Source: Halalkalibacter alkaliphilus
GTDB lineage: Bacteria; Bacillota; Bacilli; Bacillales; Bacillaceae_D
Reading direction: 5' to 3'
DNA: 64,000 nt
Assembly (NCBI RefSeq): GCF_023555415.1
Contig: NZ_JAKRYL010000017.1
Location: forward strand, 1-64,000
The notes below the pieces were generated by a model. The model was not told the DNA's origin, searched no databases, and was given only the letters and a program-made list of their open reading frames with translations. Within the stretch, counting starts at the first letter, position 1, and the number at the start of each line of letters is the position of its first letter. Shown in pieces: positions 36,145 to 44,577 of this stretch. The translations under genes and the position numbers were made by a program.

Positions 36145-37119
36145 TTATCTTTTCTTTGCTTTGCGTCCAAACGCTACTGCTAAAATAATAATCAAGCCAC
36201 TAACCATCATTTGCTGACTGACATCTAAGCCCATAATGATTAAGCCATTATTAATCGTTCCAATTAAAATTGAACCAAAAATCGTTCCAACGACTGTTCC
36301 AACTCCGCCAAACAAACTCGTTCCACCAAGAATAACGGCTGCAATAACAGAAAGTTCTGCTCCTTCACCGAAGGTAAAACGACCGGCCTCAAGTCTACCT
36401 GCATATAACATACCAGCAAAACCAGCCATCATCCCTGAAGATACTAAGGCGATTAGTTTGACACGAGCTGTATTGATCCCTGAGAATCTAGCTGCGCTTT
36501 CATTTCCCCCTGTTGCAAGAGTTTGTCTGCCAAACGTTGTTTTTCTTAAAACAATATGACCGATTACCGCTATTAAAATCGTCCAAACGAAAAGCATCGG
36601 AATCGGCCCTAAGCTTCCAGAACCAAATAAGAAAATAAATGCATCGTTTAAGATTGGTACAGGAGCTGTTCCTGTAATCCACATCGCAATTCCTTTCACA
36701 ATAATCATCATTCCAAGCGTGACAAGGAAGGATGGAATTAACACCTTGGTAACTAAAAGTCCATTAATTAAACCGATAAAGGCGCCTGTCCCAATTCCAG
36801 CAAGGATTCCACCAACAACGCCAAATGATTGAATCGCTAATGCCGCTGTTAAGGAAGATAAGGCCGCAATCGAACCAACCGATAAATCAATTTCGGCAGT
36901 TGAGATCACGAATGTTACCGCTACAGCCATAATTGAAATCATTGCTGTTTGTCTTACAATATTTAAAAGGTTATTGGTTGATAAAAATCCATAATCATAT
37001 AGCGTGATTGAGAATGTGATAAAAACTCCGATAAAAGCAATATAGACAATATAATTTCGCCAATCAAAAGCAGGACGTTTTGTTGCAGCTGTAGTAGTAT
37101 TAATGATTTTGGATTGCAT
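36145..37119 (-). CDS. Sugar ABC transporter permease (RbsC-like)
   Basis: 324 residues with about 8-10 membrane segments and the RbsC/XylH signatures TAEIDLSVGSIAALSS (about 75-90), GGNESAARFSGINT and VILGGTSLFGGVGTVVGT. Forms the channel of a CUT2-type importer with the ATPase encoded just upstream (20-base overlap). Specificity within ribose, xylose, inositol and other sugars cannot be decided. Confidence 0.92.
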   Translation of the reverse strand: MQSKIINTTTAATKRPAFDWRNYIVYIAFIGVFITFSITLYDYGFLSTNNLLNIVRQTAMISIMAVAVTFVISTAEIDLSVGSIAALSSLTAALAIQSFGVVGGILAGIGTGAFIGLINGLLVTKVLIPSFLVTLGMMIIVKGIAMWITGTAPVPILNDAFIFLFGSGSLGPIPMLFVWTILIAVIGHIVLRKTTFGRQTLATGGNESAARFSGINTARVKLIALVSSGMMAGFAGMLYAGRLEAGRFTFGEGAELSVIAAVILGGTSLFGGVGTVVGTIFGSILIGTINNGLIIMGLDVSQQMMVSGLIIILAVAFGRKAKKR

Positions 37120-38596
37120 GCTCTAAATCCTCCTCTGATTTAATTTCCTCACGTGATAATTCACTTGTTACCTTGCCATTTTTTAACGTAATAATTCTAT
37201 CTGAAACAGCTAAAAGCTCTGCTAGTTCAGAAGAAATGACAATAACGGCTTTCCCCTGATCAGCTAACTCACGAATAATTTCAATAATCTCGGATTTTGA
37301 ACCGATATCAACTCCATTTGTCGGCTCATCAAGGATTAATATATTCGGTTCGTTTGCTAACCATTTTGCAAGAACAATTTTTTGCTGATTCCCGCCTGAT
37401 AAGAGATTGGTAGACTTATAGATACTATCCGTTTTAATATTCAACTTTTCAACGAACTGCTCGGATAGTTGATCTACTTTCTTCTTATTGATAAACCCAG
37501 ATTTCGATACTTTGTTTAAGATTGGGTAAATGATATTTTCTTTTACTTCGTGGGTCAGTACTAATCCTTGTACTCGTCGATCTTCTGGAACTAACGCAAT
37601 TCCGGCGCGAATGGCGTCTTGCGGCTGTTTTATTCTGACCGCTTGACAATCCACAAAGACCTCTCCAGACGTAATTGGATCGATACCAAATATAGCTTGC
37701 GCCAGTTCTGTCCGGCCGCTTCCCATTAAGCCTGCAATACCAAGAATTTCTCCTTTATATACACGGAGATTGACTCCATTTACTTTTGATCCTGAGTGTA
37801 AGTCCTTCGTTTCTAATATTACTTCTTCTTTTGAATATGAACGAGGCTTCCAACCAAAGCTTGACTCCATCGATTTACCAACGATATGTTGAACAAGCTC
37901 TTCCATGGTTAAATCAGCTGTTGGGCTGGTAATCACAAATTTGCCATCCCGCAGTACAGTTATGCGGTCGGATACTTGAAAGATTTCATCCATTCTATGT
38001 GAAATATAAATGATTGACATGCCTTCTGACTTTAATGTCTCAATCAACTCAAACAATGTTTCGGTTTCATTTTTTGATAAGGTTGCGGTTGGCTCATCCA
38101 TAATTAAGATACTTGCCTTTTGAGCAAGTGCCTTGGCAATTTCGGTCATTTGCCAAAAGCCGACACTTAGATTTTCGATTAACATATCTGGACTAATATT
38201 GACATTTAATTGCTTTAAAAGATCTTCAGTTTGAACATACATCGCTTTTTCATCTAAAAATCCATTGCTATTCTTTAATTCACGATTTAAAAAAATGTTT
38301 TGTTTTACTGTTAAGGAAGGGATCACACTAAATTCCTGGAAAATCATCGCTACACCGTTTTCTTGTGCATCTTGCGGCTTTTCAATCTCTACCTCTTTGT
38401 CATTAATGACAATTTTCCCGCTATCTTTCTGATAGACACCCGTTAGAATTTTCATTAACGTTGACTTTCCAGCTCCATTCCCACCCATTAGTGCATGAAC
38501 TTCGCCTTTTTCTAACTCAAATTCAACATGATCAAGTACATTTATTCCATTAAAAGATTTTGATATTTCTGACATTGTCAATGCTAGCTTTGTCAT
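37100..38596 (-). CDS. Sugar ABC transporter ATP-binding protein (RbsA-like, double ATPase)
   Basis: 498 residues with two nucleotide-binding domains. The first has Walker A GGNGAGKST and Walker B ILIMDEPTATLS. The second has a degenerate Walker A (GLMGSGRTE), signature LSGGNQQK and Walker B ILILDEPTNGVDIG, exactly the CUT2 pattern. It energises uptake with the RbsC-like permease; the binding protein at 39860 is its natural partner. It follows the second oxidoreductase gene in the same operon. Confidence 0.94.
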   Translation of the reverse strand: MTKLALTMSEISKSFNGINVLDHVEFELEKGEVHALMGGNGAGKSTLMKILTGVYQKDSGKIVINDKEVEIEKPQDAQENGVAMIFQEFSVIPSLTVKQNIFLNRELKNSNGFLDEKAMYVQTEDLLKQLNVNISPDMLIENLSVGFWQMTEIAKALAQKASILIMDEPTATLSKNETETLFELIETLKSEGMSIIYISHRMDEIFQVSDRITVLRDGKFVITSPTADLTMEELVQHIVGKSMESSFGWKPRSYSKEEVILETKDLHSGSKVNGVNLRVYKGEILGIAGLMGSGRTELAQAIFGIDPITSGEVFVDCQAVRIKQPQDAIRAGIALVPEDRRVQGLVLTHEVKENIIYPILNKVSKSGFINKKKVDQLSEQFVEKLNIKTDSIYKSTNLLSGGNQQKIVLAKWLANEPNILILDEPTNGVDIGSKSEIIEIIRELADQGKAVIVISSELAELLAVSDRIITLKNGKVTSELSREEIKSEEDLEHAIQNH

Positions 38597-38647
38597 AAAA
38601 TCACCCTTTGTTTAAAGGGGGGTAATGAATTACCCCCTTTATTGTAA

Positions 38648-39832
38648 TTAAGGAATTGTTACTTCTAATTTGTTTACTTTTACCCACTCGCCTTTTTCAG
38701 CAGATTCCAAGATTGCATCACTAATCACACAAATTTGGTATCCATCATCAAAGTTAGGGGAAACCTCCGTGTCATCGGCAATGGCTTTCACAAAATCATA
38801 CACTTCGATAATTTTCGTATCTCCATAACCGATTCCTAATGCAGGAATTGGCCATAGCCCTTCTCCGTATGGGTGTGCAGGACCTGTATATACTGTTCTA
38901 AAGCCTTTACGATCTGCTGGGTCATCGGCAAAGAAAACTTGTAATTCATCGCGACGCTCATAGTTAAAAATAAGTGAACCTTTCTCCCCGTGAATTTCAA
39001 ATGTAAGGAAGTTGTTTCTGCCGTGAGCGTTACGAGTTGCTTCAATACTTCCAACGGCTCCATTTTCAAATTTTAAAAGTGTCATTAACTCATCATCAAC
39101 ATCAACTTGTCCTTTTGGTACATCTTCCGCTGACTTTACGGTTCCTAATTTATCAACACCACCAGTTTGGATCGGTCTTTCTTTCACCCATGTTTGTGTA
39201 TGTGCCATTACATCAGAGATTTCACCAACTAAATATCTTGCAAAATCAACGACATGTGTTCCGATATCTCCTAACGCCCCCGAACCAGCAATGTCTTTTT
39301 TAAATCTCCAAGAAAGTGGGGAATTCGGGTCTGCAGACCAATCTTGCAGATACGTCCCACGGAAGTTTAATACTTTTCCGATCGCCCCTTCTTCAATATA
39401 TTTTTTCGCAAGGGCAACAGCAGGTGTTCTACGGTAGTTAAATGCAACCATATGCTTGACTCCTGCTTCTTTGACCGCATCCAGCATCGTTTTCGCCTCA
39501 GCTGCATTACGAGCTAATGGCTTTTCTGAAATAATGTGTTTTCCTGCTTTTGCTGCTGCAATCGCAATCTCTGCATGAGAATCATTCGGAGTTACAATGT
39601 CAACGATGTCAATATCAGGGTTGTTGATAATATCCATCCAATTTGCTGTATATTCGTCGTATCCAAGTCGAGCTGCAGCATCTTTCGCTAACTCTTCTGT
39701 TACATCGGCCACCATTTTACGATGTGTCAGCCCTGGAGCTGGCCAGAAATACATTGGCATCCCTGCATATGCTAGTGAATGTGCTTTTGCCATAAATCCT
39801 GCACCAATTAAACCTACGTTATATGTTTTCAT
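38648..39832 (-). CDS. Gfo/Idh/MocA-family oxidoreductase (second of two)
   Basis: 394 residues: VGLIGAGFMAKAHSLAY, EKPLARNA (about 95-102), GDIGTHVVDFARYLVG. It belongs to a different branch from the enzyme at 34925 (sharing EKPLA and the DIGxH motif but little else). Two dehydrogenases plus two isomerase-like barrels in one operon suggest an oxidation/epimerization/reduction route on a glycoside, inositol or rare sugar. Located between the binding protein and the ATPase genes; ATG follows AGAGGAGGA. Confidence 0.9.
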   Translation of the reverse strand: MKTYNVGLIGAGFMAKAHSLAYAGMPMYFWPAPGLTHRKMVADVTEELAKDAAARLGYDEYTANWMDIINNPDIDIVDIVTPNDSHAEIAIAAAKAGKHIISEKPLARNAAEAKTMLDAVKEAGVKHMVAFNYRRTPAVALAKKYIEEGAIGKVLNFRGTYLQDWSADPNSPLSWRFKKDIAGSGALGDIGTHVVDFARYLVGEISDVMAHTQTWVKERPIQTGGVDKLGTVKSAEDVPKGQVDVDDELMTLLKFENGAVGSIEATRNAHGRNNFLTFEIHGEKGSLIFNYERRDELQVFFADDPADRKGFRTVYTGPAHPYGEGLWPIPALGIGYGDTKIIEVYDFVKAIADDTEVSPNFDDGYQICVISDAILESAEKGEWVKVNKLEVTIP

Positions 39833-39859
39833 TTTGAAATTCCTCCTCTAATATCCTAG

Positions 39860-41053
39860 TTATTTTGACAATGCATCTTGAACTTCTTGTGGAGCTGATG
39901 TCGAGTAAACCATTTCCCATGCGTCGAGAATATTATTTTGTGTTACTGTTAAAGCAGGTACGGCCACGTAAGATGGCGTTTCCTTATCTAACAGTGCGTA
40001 ACCAGCTAAAATGGCTTCTGCGACTCCTTGGTCATAAGGAAGTTGGGCTCCTAGTCCTTTAATCGAACCACCTCTTGCAATGTTCAAAGCTACATTTGCA
40101 CCTAAATCAATGGTTGTAATGACTAAATCATCTCTACCCGCTGTTCTAGCAGCTGCTACTATTCCTTCAGTTGGTACATCCCATACACCAAAGATGCCGT
40201 CTAGATCAGGGTTTGTTGTCAACATGGCTGAAGCTACCTGTAGTCCGTCATCAGGACCACTAATGCCGCCACGCGCTACAATTTCAATGTTTGGGTACTT
40301 TTCTTGAATTGTTGCTTCAAATGCTTCCGTTCTTTGTTTTGTGACAAAGAAGTCTGCATCATGGTAGACGACACCAATTTTCCCTTCTCCGCCAAGTTCT
40401 TCCGCCATTACTTCAGCAGCTGCAATTCCATTTCCATAGTTATCAGCAGAAACAACGCTTACATAGTGTTCCTCATGGGTTAAATTGCTCGGTACATTGT
40501 CCATAAAGACTAATTTAGTACCTTGTTCAGCAGCTCTTCTAAACGCAGAAGCAGTCGAAACAGGATCTGTTGGAATACTTACGATAATATCTGGGTTTCT
40601 TGCCATTACTGTTTCAAGATCAGATACTTGCTTCTCTGCACTAAATTGAGCATCCGTTACGGCAATGACTTCAATTCCCATTTTTTCAAATGTCGTCTCC
40701 AATCCATTTATTTGCGCTTTTGACCAATCATTTCCTGCATAGTGCATAACGAGAGCTGCTGTATAATTTCCTTCTTTAATTTTTTCAATATCTTCTACGG
40801 TAAGCTCAAGCGTCGTAGCAGATACCGCCGACTCTCCATATGGCCCTTCACTTTGAATGACAGCATCGGCATCAATATTTGGATTAATCGTGATTGGCTC
40901 AAGGACAGTTTCTTCAGTCTTTGTTTCTGAGCTGTTAGATGATGAAAGCTCCTCCTCGCTTCTTGATGTGCTTTCTGTATTACAACCAGCTAAGACAAGC
41001 ATTCCTGCCGCAAGCGACGCGACCGCAAATCTTTTAAACTTTTTCAATTTCAA
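39860..41053 (-). CDS. Sugar ABC transporter substrate-binding lipoprotein (RbsB-like)
   Basis: 397 residues: signal peptide with lipobox LVLAGC, a Ser/Glu-rich linker, then a type-I periplasmic binding domain starting SEGPYGESAVSATTLELTVE. Binds the sugar outside the membrane for the importer encoded downstream. The whole mature domain is matched, at well over half of positions by eye, by the C-terminal third of the kinase at 44578, including GNDWSK, FEKMGIEVIAVTDAQF, FMDNVP and SIKGLGAQLPY. ATG follows GGGGGG-type purines (revcomp of ccccccatttatg region). Confidence 0.93.
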   Translation of the reverse strand: MKLKKFKRFAVASLAAGMLVLAGCNTESTSRSEEELSSSNSSETKTEETVLEPITINPNIDADAVIQSEGPYGESAVSATTLELTVEDIEKIKEGNYTAALVMHYAGNDWSKAQINGLETTFEKMGIEVIAVTDAQFSAEKQVSDLETVMARNPDIIVSIPTDPVSTASAFRRAAEQGTKLVFMDNVPSNLTHEEHYVSVVSADNYGNGIAAAEVMAEELGGEGKIGVVYHDADFFVTKQRTEAFEATIQEKYPNIEIVARGGISGPDDGLQVASAMLTTNPDLDGIFGVWDVPTEGIVAAARTAGRDDLVITTIDLGANVALNIARGGSIKGLGAQLPYDQGVAEAILAGYALLDKETPSYVAVPALTVTQNNILDAWEMVYSTSAPQEVQDALSK

Positions 41054-41068
41054 CCCCCCATTTATGTT

Positions 41069-41878
41069 TTATTTATAAAATTTGTTTAGGAAATCTAAGC
41101 TGATCTCTGCTCCTTGCTTCGGATTGGTGTAACTATCTAATTCCACCGTTACCCATCCGTCGTAATTCATTGCTTGAAGCGCTTCAATTACCCCTTGTAA
41201 GTTTTGCTCTCCCTCACCTAATGGCAGGAAGTCTCCACCTTTTAAATCTTTCAAGTGAACGTAAGGGATACGATCCTTATATTTTTTAATAAATTCAATC
41301 GGATCTCCGCCGCCCGCTTCAATGTGGGCTGTATCTGGGCAAAAGTTAATCGATGTAAATTGTGCAATCTTCTCGACTTGCTCTGGAGACTCTCCCAATG
41401 AACCTAAATGCGGATGATAGCTCGCAACTAACCCATTTGCTTTCGCAATCTCACTTACGCGTTCTAGAGCTTGTCCTAATTTTTCATAGTCGCTTTCTAA
41501 AATTCCTGTACTTCTTAGCGCTCCCCCGCCAACGACTAAATGCTCTGCACCGAATTCAGCAGCAAGACTTGCCACCTTTTCAATTTTTGCTAGCTCTTCC
41601 TCGAGGATTTCATCGAAAATAAAGTTTCCTCCAGAATAAACACCAATCAACTTTAGCTTTAAAGAGTCCATCAATGTTTGAAACTCTTCTTTCTTGTTTT
41701 CATATTGCAGCAGATTTCCATCGAAAATTTCAAAGCCCTGATATCCTATACTTGAAAGATCTTCTAATGCTTCTTCTGTTGAGCCATTTGCTAAGTAATA
41801 ACAATCTTTAATAGAAGTTACTCCTGCCGGGTGACCAACAACGCCACCCCATGTATTTGTTTGGTATCCTAGTTTCAT
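41069..41878 (-). CDS. Sugar phosphate isomerase/epimerase family protein (IolE-like TIM barrel)
   Basis: About 269 residues beginning MKLGYQTNTWGGVVG. Barrel motifs include LVVGGGALRS, ASYHPHLGSLGES, NFCPDTAHIEAGG, PYVHLKDLKGG and VTVELDS, with His/Asp/Glu metal ligands like those of IolE and other epimerases. Start at 41878 because GGAGGAG lies directly before it; the five extra residues of the longer frame begin with TTG inside that site. First structural gene after the LacI gene, behind two identical operators. Substrate unknown. Confidence 0.87.
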   Translation of the reverse strand: MKLGYQTNTWGGVVGHPAGVTSIKDCYYLANGSTEEALEDLSSIGYQGFEIFDGNLLQYENKKEEFQTLMDSLKLKLIGVYSGGNFIFDEILEEELAKIEKVASLAAEFGAEHLVVGGGALRSTGILESDYEKLGQALERVSEIAKANGLVASYHPHLGSLGESPEQVEKIAQFTSINFCPDTAHIEAGGGDPIEFIKKYKDRIPYVHLKDLKGGDFLPLGEGEQNLQGVIEALQAMNYDGWVTVELDSYTNPKQGAEISLDFLNKFYK

Positions 41879-41957
41879 ATTTTTCTCCTCCAATTCAAAT
41901 CAAGTAATTTGTACAGTTTTCACACGATCGATTGCTTGCATCACCCCCCTTGAAGAA

Positions 41958-41971
41958 TGTAAAGGATTACA
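41958..41971. promoter_or_regulatory. LacI-type operator O1
   Basis: TGTAAAGGATTACA, followed by TTT, is repeated exactly at 42030-42043. It lies 80 bases upstream of the first structural gene. Likely bound by the LacI-family protein encoded just upstream. Confidence 0.65.
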
Positions 41972-42029
41972 TTTAACCAAACTAAAGATCCCGATTAACT
42001 AGGAATTATAAACTGATTGTGTTATATTT

Positions 42030-42043
42030 TGTAAAGGATTACA
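42030..42043. promoter_or_regulatory. LacI-type operator O2
   Basis: Second exact copy of TGTAAAGGATTACA (with TTT after it), centre-to-centre distance 72 bases from O1, near seven helical turns, which suits looping by a LacI-family tetramer or two dimers. Confidence 0.65.
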
Positions 42044-42063
42044 TTTTAGCAACTTACTTTTTT

Positions 42064-43059
42064 TTAGAGCTTTTTCACGCACGAATTTCTGATAATAAGC
42101 TTGTCATCTAAAATATATTGATTTCTAATAATCTTTTTATTTTTCATCAGCTTTATAAGCAGATCCATCGCTTTGTTCCCAATTTCAAAAGCCGGTTGAG
42201 CAATCGTCGTAAGCTCTGGTTCAACAATCGTTGAAAACTTGATATTATCAAATCCTATGACTGAGATATCAGCAGGAACTCGAAAATGTTTAGACTTGAT
42301 TGCCTTAATGGCCCCAAGTGCCATTTCATCATTAGCGGCAAACACTCCAGTGGGAAGCTGATTTAGAGCCAGCAGCTTATTCATTACATTAAAGCCACTT
42401 TCATAAGTGAAATCCCCTTCTTGAATAAGTACCGGTTCGACCGTTACATTATATTGGGCCAACGCTTGATAAAATCCCTTTAGCCGATCCTGTCCGAGAA
42501 CGCTGGTAGTCGGTCCTGATATAAAGGCTATTTGTCTATGTCCCAATCGAATCAGATATTCGGTCGCTTTTCTTGCAGCACTGATATTATCAATTGATAC
42601 TGTTGGGATACTTGAACCTTCTATATATTCACAAGCTAGAACGACGGGATATTGATTTTCTACTATATTTACAAGTTCTGAATTCATTACTGTTAAAAAA
42701 ATCATGCCGTCTGCTTTCTTCTGTCTAAGAAGATCTACATAACCACTCTCTAACTCTAAGTCATTGGTTGTATCTTTTAATAAAACTTGATAACCATTTG
42801 CGGCTGCAACATATTCGATCCCTCTAAGAACCTTCGAGAAAAAGGGATTTGAAATATCTGGAACAACGACAATGACTGTCTTTGTCTCTAGCGTTCGTAA
42901 CTGGCGGGCTAATATATTGGGATGGTAATCTAAATCTTTTATCGCTTCCAAAACCCTTCCCATCGTTTCTTCCCTAACAGTATGAGGACTTCTTAACACC
43001 CTTGAAACGGTAGCAGTAGAAACTTTAGCCCTTTTGGCTACATCAATGATTCCAACCAT
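42064..43059 (-). CDS. LacI-family transcriptional regulator
   Basis: 331 residues: N-terminal LacI helix-turn-helix and hinge (IIDVAKRAKVSTATVSRVLR, then LDYHPNILARQLR, residues 3-57) and a sugar-binding domain (VVVPDISNPFFSKVLRGIE; VSIDNISAARKATEYLIRLGHRQIAFISG). It probably controls the importer/oxidoreductase operon downstream via two identical operators in the gap. Its own promoter is module B, which also contains a cre/LacI-like site. No good Shine-Dalgarno precedes the ATG. Confidence 0.93.
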   Translation of the reverse strand: MVGIIDVAKRAKVSTATVSRVLRSPHTVREETMGRVLEAIKDLDYHPNILARQLRTLETKTVIVVVPDISNPFFSKVLRGIEYVAAANGYQVLLKDTTNDLELESGYVDLLRQKKADGMIFLTVMNSELVNIVENQYPVVLACEYIEGSSIPTVSIDNISAARKATEYLIRLGHRQIAFISGPTTSVLGQDRLKGFYQALAQYNVTVEPVLIQEGDFTYESGFNVMNKLLALNQLPTGVFAANDEMALGAIKAIKSKHFRVPADISVIGFDNIKFSTIVEPELTTIAQPAFEIGNKAMDLLIKLMKNKKIIRNQYILDDKLIIRNSCVKKL

Positions 43060-43079
43060 TTTTGTTCGCTCATTTCTTT

Positions 43080-43230
43080 TTTTTTAACTCTATGCTTGCA
43101 TTGTAAACGTATTCAGTATTGGTGTCTAACTAGCTTCAGGCACCTTTTTGTCATTTTCGAAAGCGTTTACTTTTAATTCAGACACGAATTTCATTCATTC
43201 AGACAAAAAAATCACAAATTATAAGAATTT
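43080..43230 (-). promoter_or_regulatory. Promoter module B driving the LacI gene
   Basis: Minus strand: -35 TAGACA (43128-43123), 17-base spacer, -10 TACAAT (43105-43100). The -35 is in the inverted repeat GTGCCTGA-N6-TTAGACAC. The upstream box TTTTTTGTCTGAATGAATGA lies near 43200, and a cre-like GTAAACGCTTTCG sits between the two. Same layout as modules A and C. Confidence 0.75.
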
Positions 43231-43267
43231 CTAAAGCCCGGAATCAACTTTTGTCGATTACGGGCTT
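43231..43267 (-). terminator. Terminator-like hairpin between modules C and B
   Basis: AAGCCCG (43234-43240) pairs with CGGGCTT (43261-43267), with further AATC/GATT pairing inside; on the minus strand followed by TAGAAATTCTT. It would end a short transcript starting at module C. Confidence 0.6.
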
Positions 43268-43397
43268 GCTAGTCTACAAATATGTTCATTTAAGTTAGAG
43301 GCTGATCCTCTCGCTATCTCCATAAATCTGCTTTACTTTTCCTCTTAACATTTCGATTGTTCTTACATTGGGTTTTATGTTTCTCTTTTATTGCTAT
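43231..43397 (-). ncRNA. Candidate short transcript (sRNA or tiny-peptide mRNA) from module C
   Basis: The stretch between the -10 of module C and the hairpin at 43231-43267 holds no recognisable gene, yet has its own promoter and terminator. It contains a small stem AGAGG/CCTCT near 43300 and two tiny frames (18 and 21 codons, the second starting MEIARGSASNL), neither with a well-spaced ribosome site. It may be a small RNA or what is left of a deleted gene. Confidence 0.3.
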
Positions 43398-43535
43398 AAC
43401 CAAATTGTAAACGCACTCAGTAATCGTGTCTAACAAGCTTTAGACATGTAATCTATTCAATTGGTAGCGTTACCATTTTATTCGATATTCTTTTTCATTC
43501 TTTTAGACAAAATGGTCATAATTTTTAAAAAGATC
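43383..43535 (-). promoter_or_regulatory. Promoter module C
   Basis: Minus strand: -35 TAGACA (43432-43427), 17-base spacer, -10 TACAAT (43409-43404). Inverted repeat ATGTCTAA-N6-TTAGACAC; upstream box TTTTGTCTAAAAGAATGAA near 43500; central palindrome TGGTA-ACGC-TACCA (LacI/cre-like). It points into a region without a clear gene. Confidence 0.7.
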
Positions 43536-43573
43536 AAAGCCCACAATAATCATTAAGTTATCGTGAGCTTTTG
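43535..43573 (-). terminator. Terminator after the second LytTR regulator gene
   Basis: Imperfect hairpin AAAGCCCAC..TAA/TTA..GTGAGCTTTT, followed on the minus strand by GATCTTTTTAAAA. It lies 55 bases after the stop, just before module C. Confidence 0.65.
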
Positions 43574-43628
43574 TAATCATTTAATGATGGTTTAAAAAAG
43601 GCTGCCTTTACCATTTTCCACTGTCTTT

Positions 43629-44351
43629 TTAATTGGATACTGATTTTAAATGTTGTAATTCTACTAATTTCTGCTTTGAAACCCTTGCTGGTTCGTTATA
43701 GTTTTTGAAATAAGCCTCATACATTCGACCAGCTGTCTCTACTCTTGCTAATTGATCTAGATTTATAAGATAAGACCTATGTGTTGCCATAAAACGGGGC
43801 CCTAGAACGTTTTCGTAAGTCGTTAATGGCTCATTTGTTTCATATTTATTATCCTTCGTATGAATAACCGTTTTCCTGTCCATTTTTTCAATAAATAGAA
43901 TCTCTTCAGGTGGGAGAAACGTAATTTGATTGTTTCTTTTTATCATGATATCTTTATTTTTTGAAGTTTTTTCACTTGGAATACCGCTTTGATATAACCT
44001 TTTTTCCACTCTTTCTAAAGCTGTATACAGTCTATCCCTTTCGATCGGTTTAACAATATAATCAACAGCACTGACGTCAAAAGCATCTAAAGCATATTGA
44101 TCATGTCCTGTTGTAAAAATTACTTCTAATGAGGGAAGTAGCTTTTTACAGGATTTAACTGCTTCTAGTCCATTCAATAAAGGCATATCAATATCAACTA
44201 AGGCGATATCTGGTTTATTCTCCATGACAGAGCGGATTAATTCTTCTCCATTGGCCGCTTCTGCAACAACTTGAAATTGTGGAAGCGTTTCAATAAAGCA
44301 CTTTAATAGTTTTCTTGAAGCCTTATCATCCTCAGCAATCAATATTTTCAT
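43629..44351 (-). CDS. LytTR-family response regulator (paralogue 2)
   Basis: 240 residues: receiver with IAEDDKASRK, phosphoacceptor Asp53 (LVDIDMP), VKPI Lys near 101, and a LytTR DNA-binding domain (IKRNNQITFLPPEEILFIEK, HRSYLINLDQL). Same length and architecture as the regulator at 33165. It follows the fusion kinase gene on the same strand by 226 bases, so it is its most likely partner. ATG is preceded by GGAGGG at a long (11-base) spacing. Confidence 0.92.
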   Translation of the reverse strand: MKILIAEDDKASRKLLKCFIETLPQFQVVAEAANGEELIRSVMENKPDIALVDIDMPLLNGLEAVKSCKKLLPSLEVIFTTGHDQYALDAFDVSAVDYIVKPIERDRLYTALERVEKRLYQSGIPSEKTSKNKDIMIKRNNQITFLPPEEILFIEKMDRKTVIHTKDNKYETNEPLTTYENVLGPRFMATHRSYLINLDQLARVETAGRMYEAYFKNYNEPARVSKQKLVELQHLKSVSN

Positions 44352-44577
44352 TTATAAGTACCCTCCAATAATTGGCCTATTATTAATGTCCACCTATTTG
44401 TGAATGTTATTAGGACAACTATGACAAAAAAGATTTTTTCTATATATGATTAATTGCATCAATTATTTTATATTTCAGTAAATAAGGATATTTAGGAAGC
44501 GTTCCATTTATTTATTACTTCTCCTTTTAATTGTACTAAGCACCTATACACTTTTGGCATAGATACTCGGCTTTTCC

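Noticed and set aside
43290-43360. MEIARGSASNL... and MLRGKVKQIY... tiny frames as signal peptides of a quorum system
   Set aside because: No ribosome site with proper spacing, no processing enzyme or membrane receptor nearby; kept only as an open option for the short transcript.
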